From Emiliania huxleyi CCMP1516 (taxonomy: Eukaryota > Haptophyta > Isochrysidales > Noelaerhabdaceae), in the NCBI RefSeq assembly GCF_000372725.1, contig NW_005199770.1:429063-493062 (forward strand): a stretch of DNA of 64,000 bases, in the 5' to 3' direction. This document shows positions 63,590 to 64,000 of this stretch, one piece after another; the stretch's first letter is position 1, and every line of letters begins with the position of its first letter. The notes under the pieces are model-generated. The model ran no database searches and was not told where the DNA came from. It saw only the letters and a list, made by a program, of their open reading frames with translations. The position numbers and the translations under genes were made by a program.

Positions 63590-64000
63590 GTTTGCCGTTG
63601 GCCTCAGGTCTGCCGCACGATCCGGCGCGACGTGCGCGCCATCGCACAGTACGCTGCGCTCGCGCAAAACTACTCGACGCCGACGATCGCCCGCGGCGGG
63701 CCGGGGCCGCGTCGTGAGCAGCCCGTGCCCGGCCGCCTCCTCATGCATGCCCCCCTGCACAGGCGAGCCCACGTTCGAGCTGCCCGACGGCTTCCGCCAG
63801 CTGCGCGCCGTGCTCGCCACCTCCGCCGCCGTAGCCACGGAGGTCTCCGAGGCGGCGAAGAAGAAGGCGACGGGGGGACAGGACGCGTGAGGCCGCTCTT
63901 TGGCGGCGCGTGCCGTGTACCGCTGAGTTGGGTGCACAGCGTTTCGACCGACGATCCGCATCCCCAGTTTCACTTTCTTGCTTCTACTGCTGCCAGCGCA
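63590..64000 (+). pseudogene. Second copy of the bestrophin 3' end (exons 11-12) after the gap
   Basis: 63590-64000 appears identical to 61483-61893 (offset 2107). It covers the last 18 nt of intron 10, exon 11 (63608-63695), intron 11 and exon 12 with the stop (63763-63890). Because it begins at the gap and runs to the window edge, it is more likely an allelic or assembly duplicate than a second gene. If real, a second bestrophin gene precedes it inside the gap. Confidence 0.85.

Overview
This is nuclear DNA from a GC-rich eukaryotic alga. The evidence is split genes with short spliceosomal introns, an exon-junction-complex protein (CASC3/Barentsz), a radial-spoke protein (RSPH9, so a flagellate stage), a bestrophin-type channel, a predicted plastid-type parvulin, and proteins such as LRR, ARM, PX and TIR-like types. 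High coding GC, many GC-AG introns and abundant tandem repeats fit a haptophyte (Emiliania/Gephyrocapsa, Prymnesium, Chrysochromulina type). That placement is inference; no rRNA or organelle marker is present. Two gaps of exactly 100 N (41768-41867, 63490-63589) show a scaffolded draft assembly.

Layout. 1-3789 (-): secreted Cys-rich protein built from 864-bp tandem repeats. 4117-6408 (-): multi-pass membrane protein with a PX domain. 6438-7019: broken copy of a parvulin 5' end followed by a 137-bp foldback element. 7057-7740 (-): unknown. 7852-9455 (+): beta-helix protein with a frameshift. 10110-10835 (+): parvulin. 11168-15688 (+): 12-exon multi-pass membrane protein. 15901-16398 and 17639-18157 (-): weak hypotheticals. 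18325-19901 (+): RING-finger protein. 20901-22417 (-): Tudor-like nuclear protein. 23982-27103 (-): large protein with an internal duplication. 27244-29003 (+): ARM-repeat protein. 29327-30526 (-): Ser/Thr kinase. 30709-31943: large foldback element with a nested insertion. 32164-33918 (+): LRR protein. 35625-35936: 72-bp direct repeats. 36237-37358 (-): RSPH9. 38739-44192 (-): giant-virus-like SF2 helicase with a long acidic tail. 45407-47213 (-): TIR-like membrane protein. 47237-47463: second small inverted-repeat element. 47464-48426 (-): PARP pseudogene. 48992-50708 (+): LEA2-like membrane protein. 51193-51954 (+): lower-GC secreted-type protein. 52813-54835 (-): CASC3. 55522-56532 (-): glycosyltransferase-like protein. 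57500-58088 (+): repeated-family ORF fragment. 58426-61783 (+): bestrophin with 12 exons. 63590-64000: duplicate of its 3' end after a gap.

The genes do not form a pathway; this is an ordinary gene-dense eukaryotic region. The most interesting theme is tandem duplication at every scale. Many introns are about 65-75 nt, and the first 20-35 nt of the intron resembles the first 20-35 nt of the downstream exon. Those introns look like tandemly duplicated exon sequence that has become spliced out. The duplicated junction supplies both splice sites, and GC donors arise where the exon starts with GC. The second theme is a nested element pair at 30.7-31.9 kb where the intact arm of an inverted repeat preserves the empty insertion site and a 9-bp target-site duplication.
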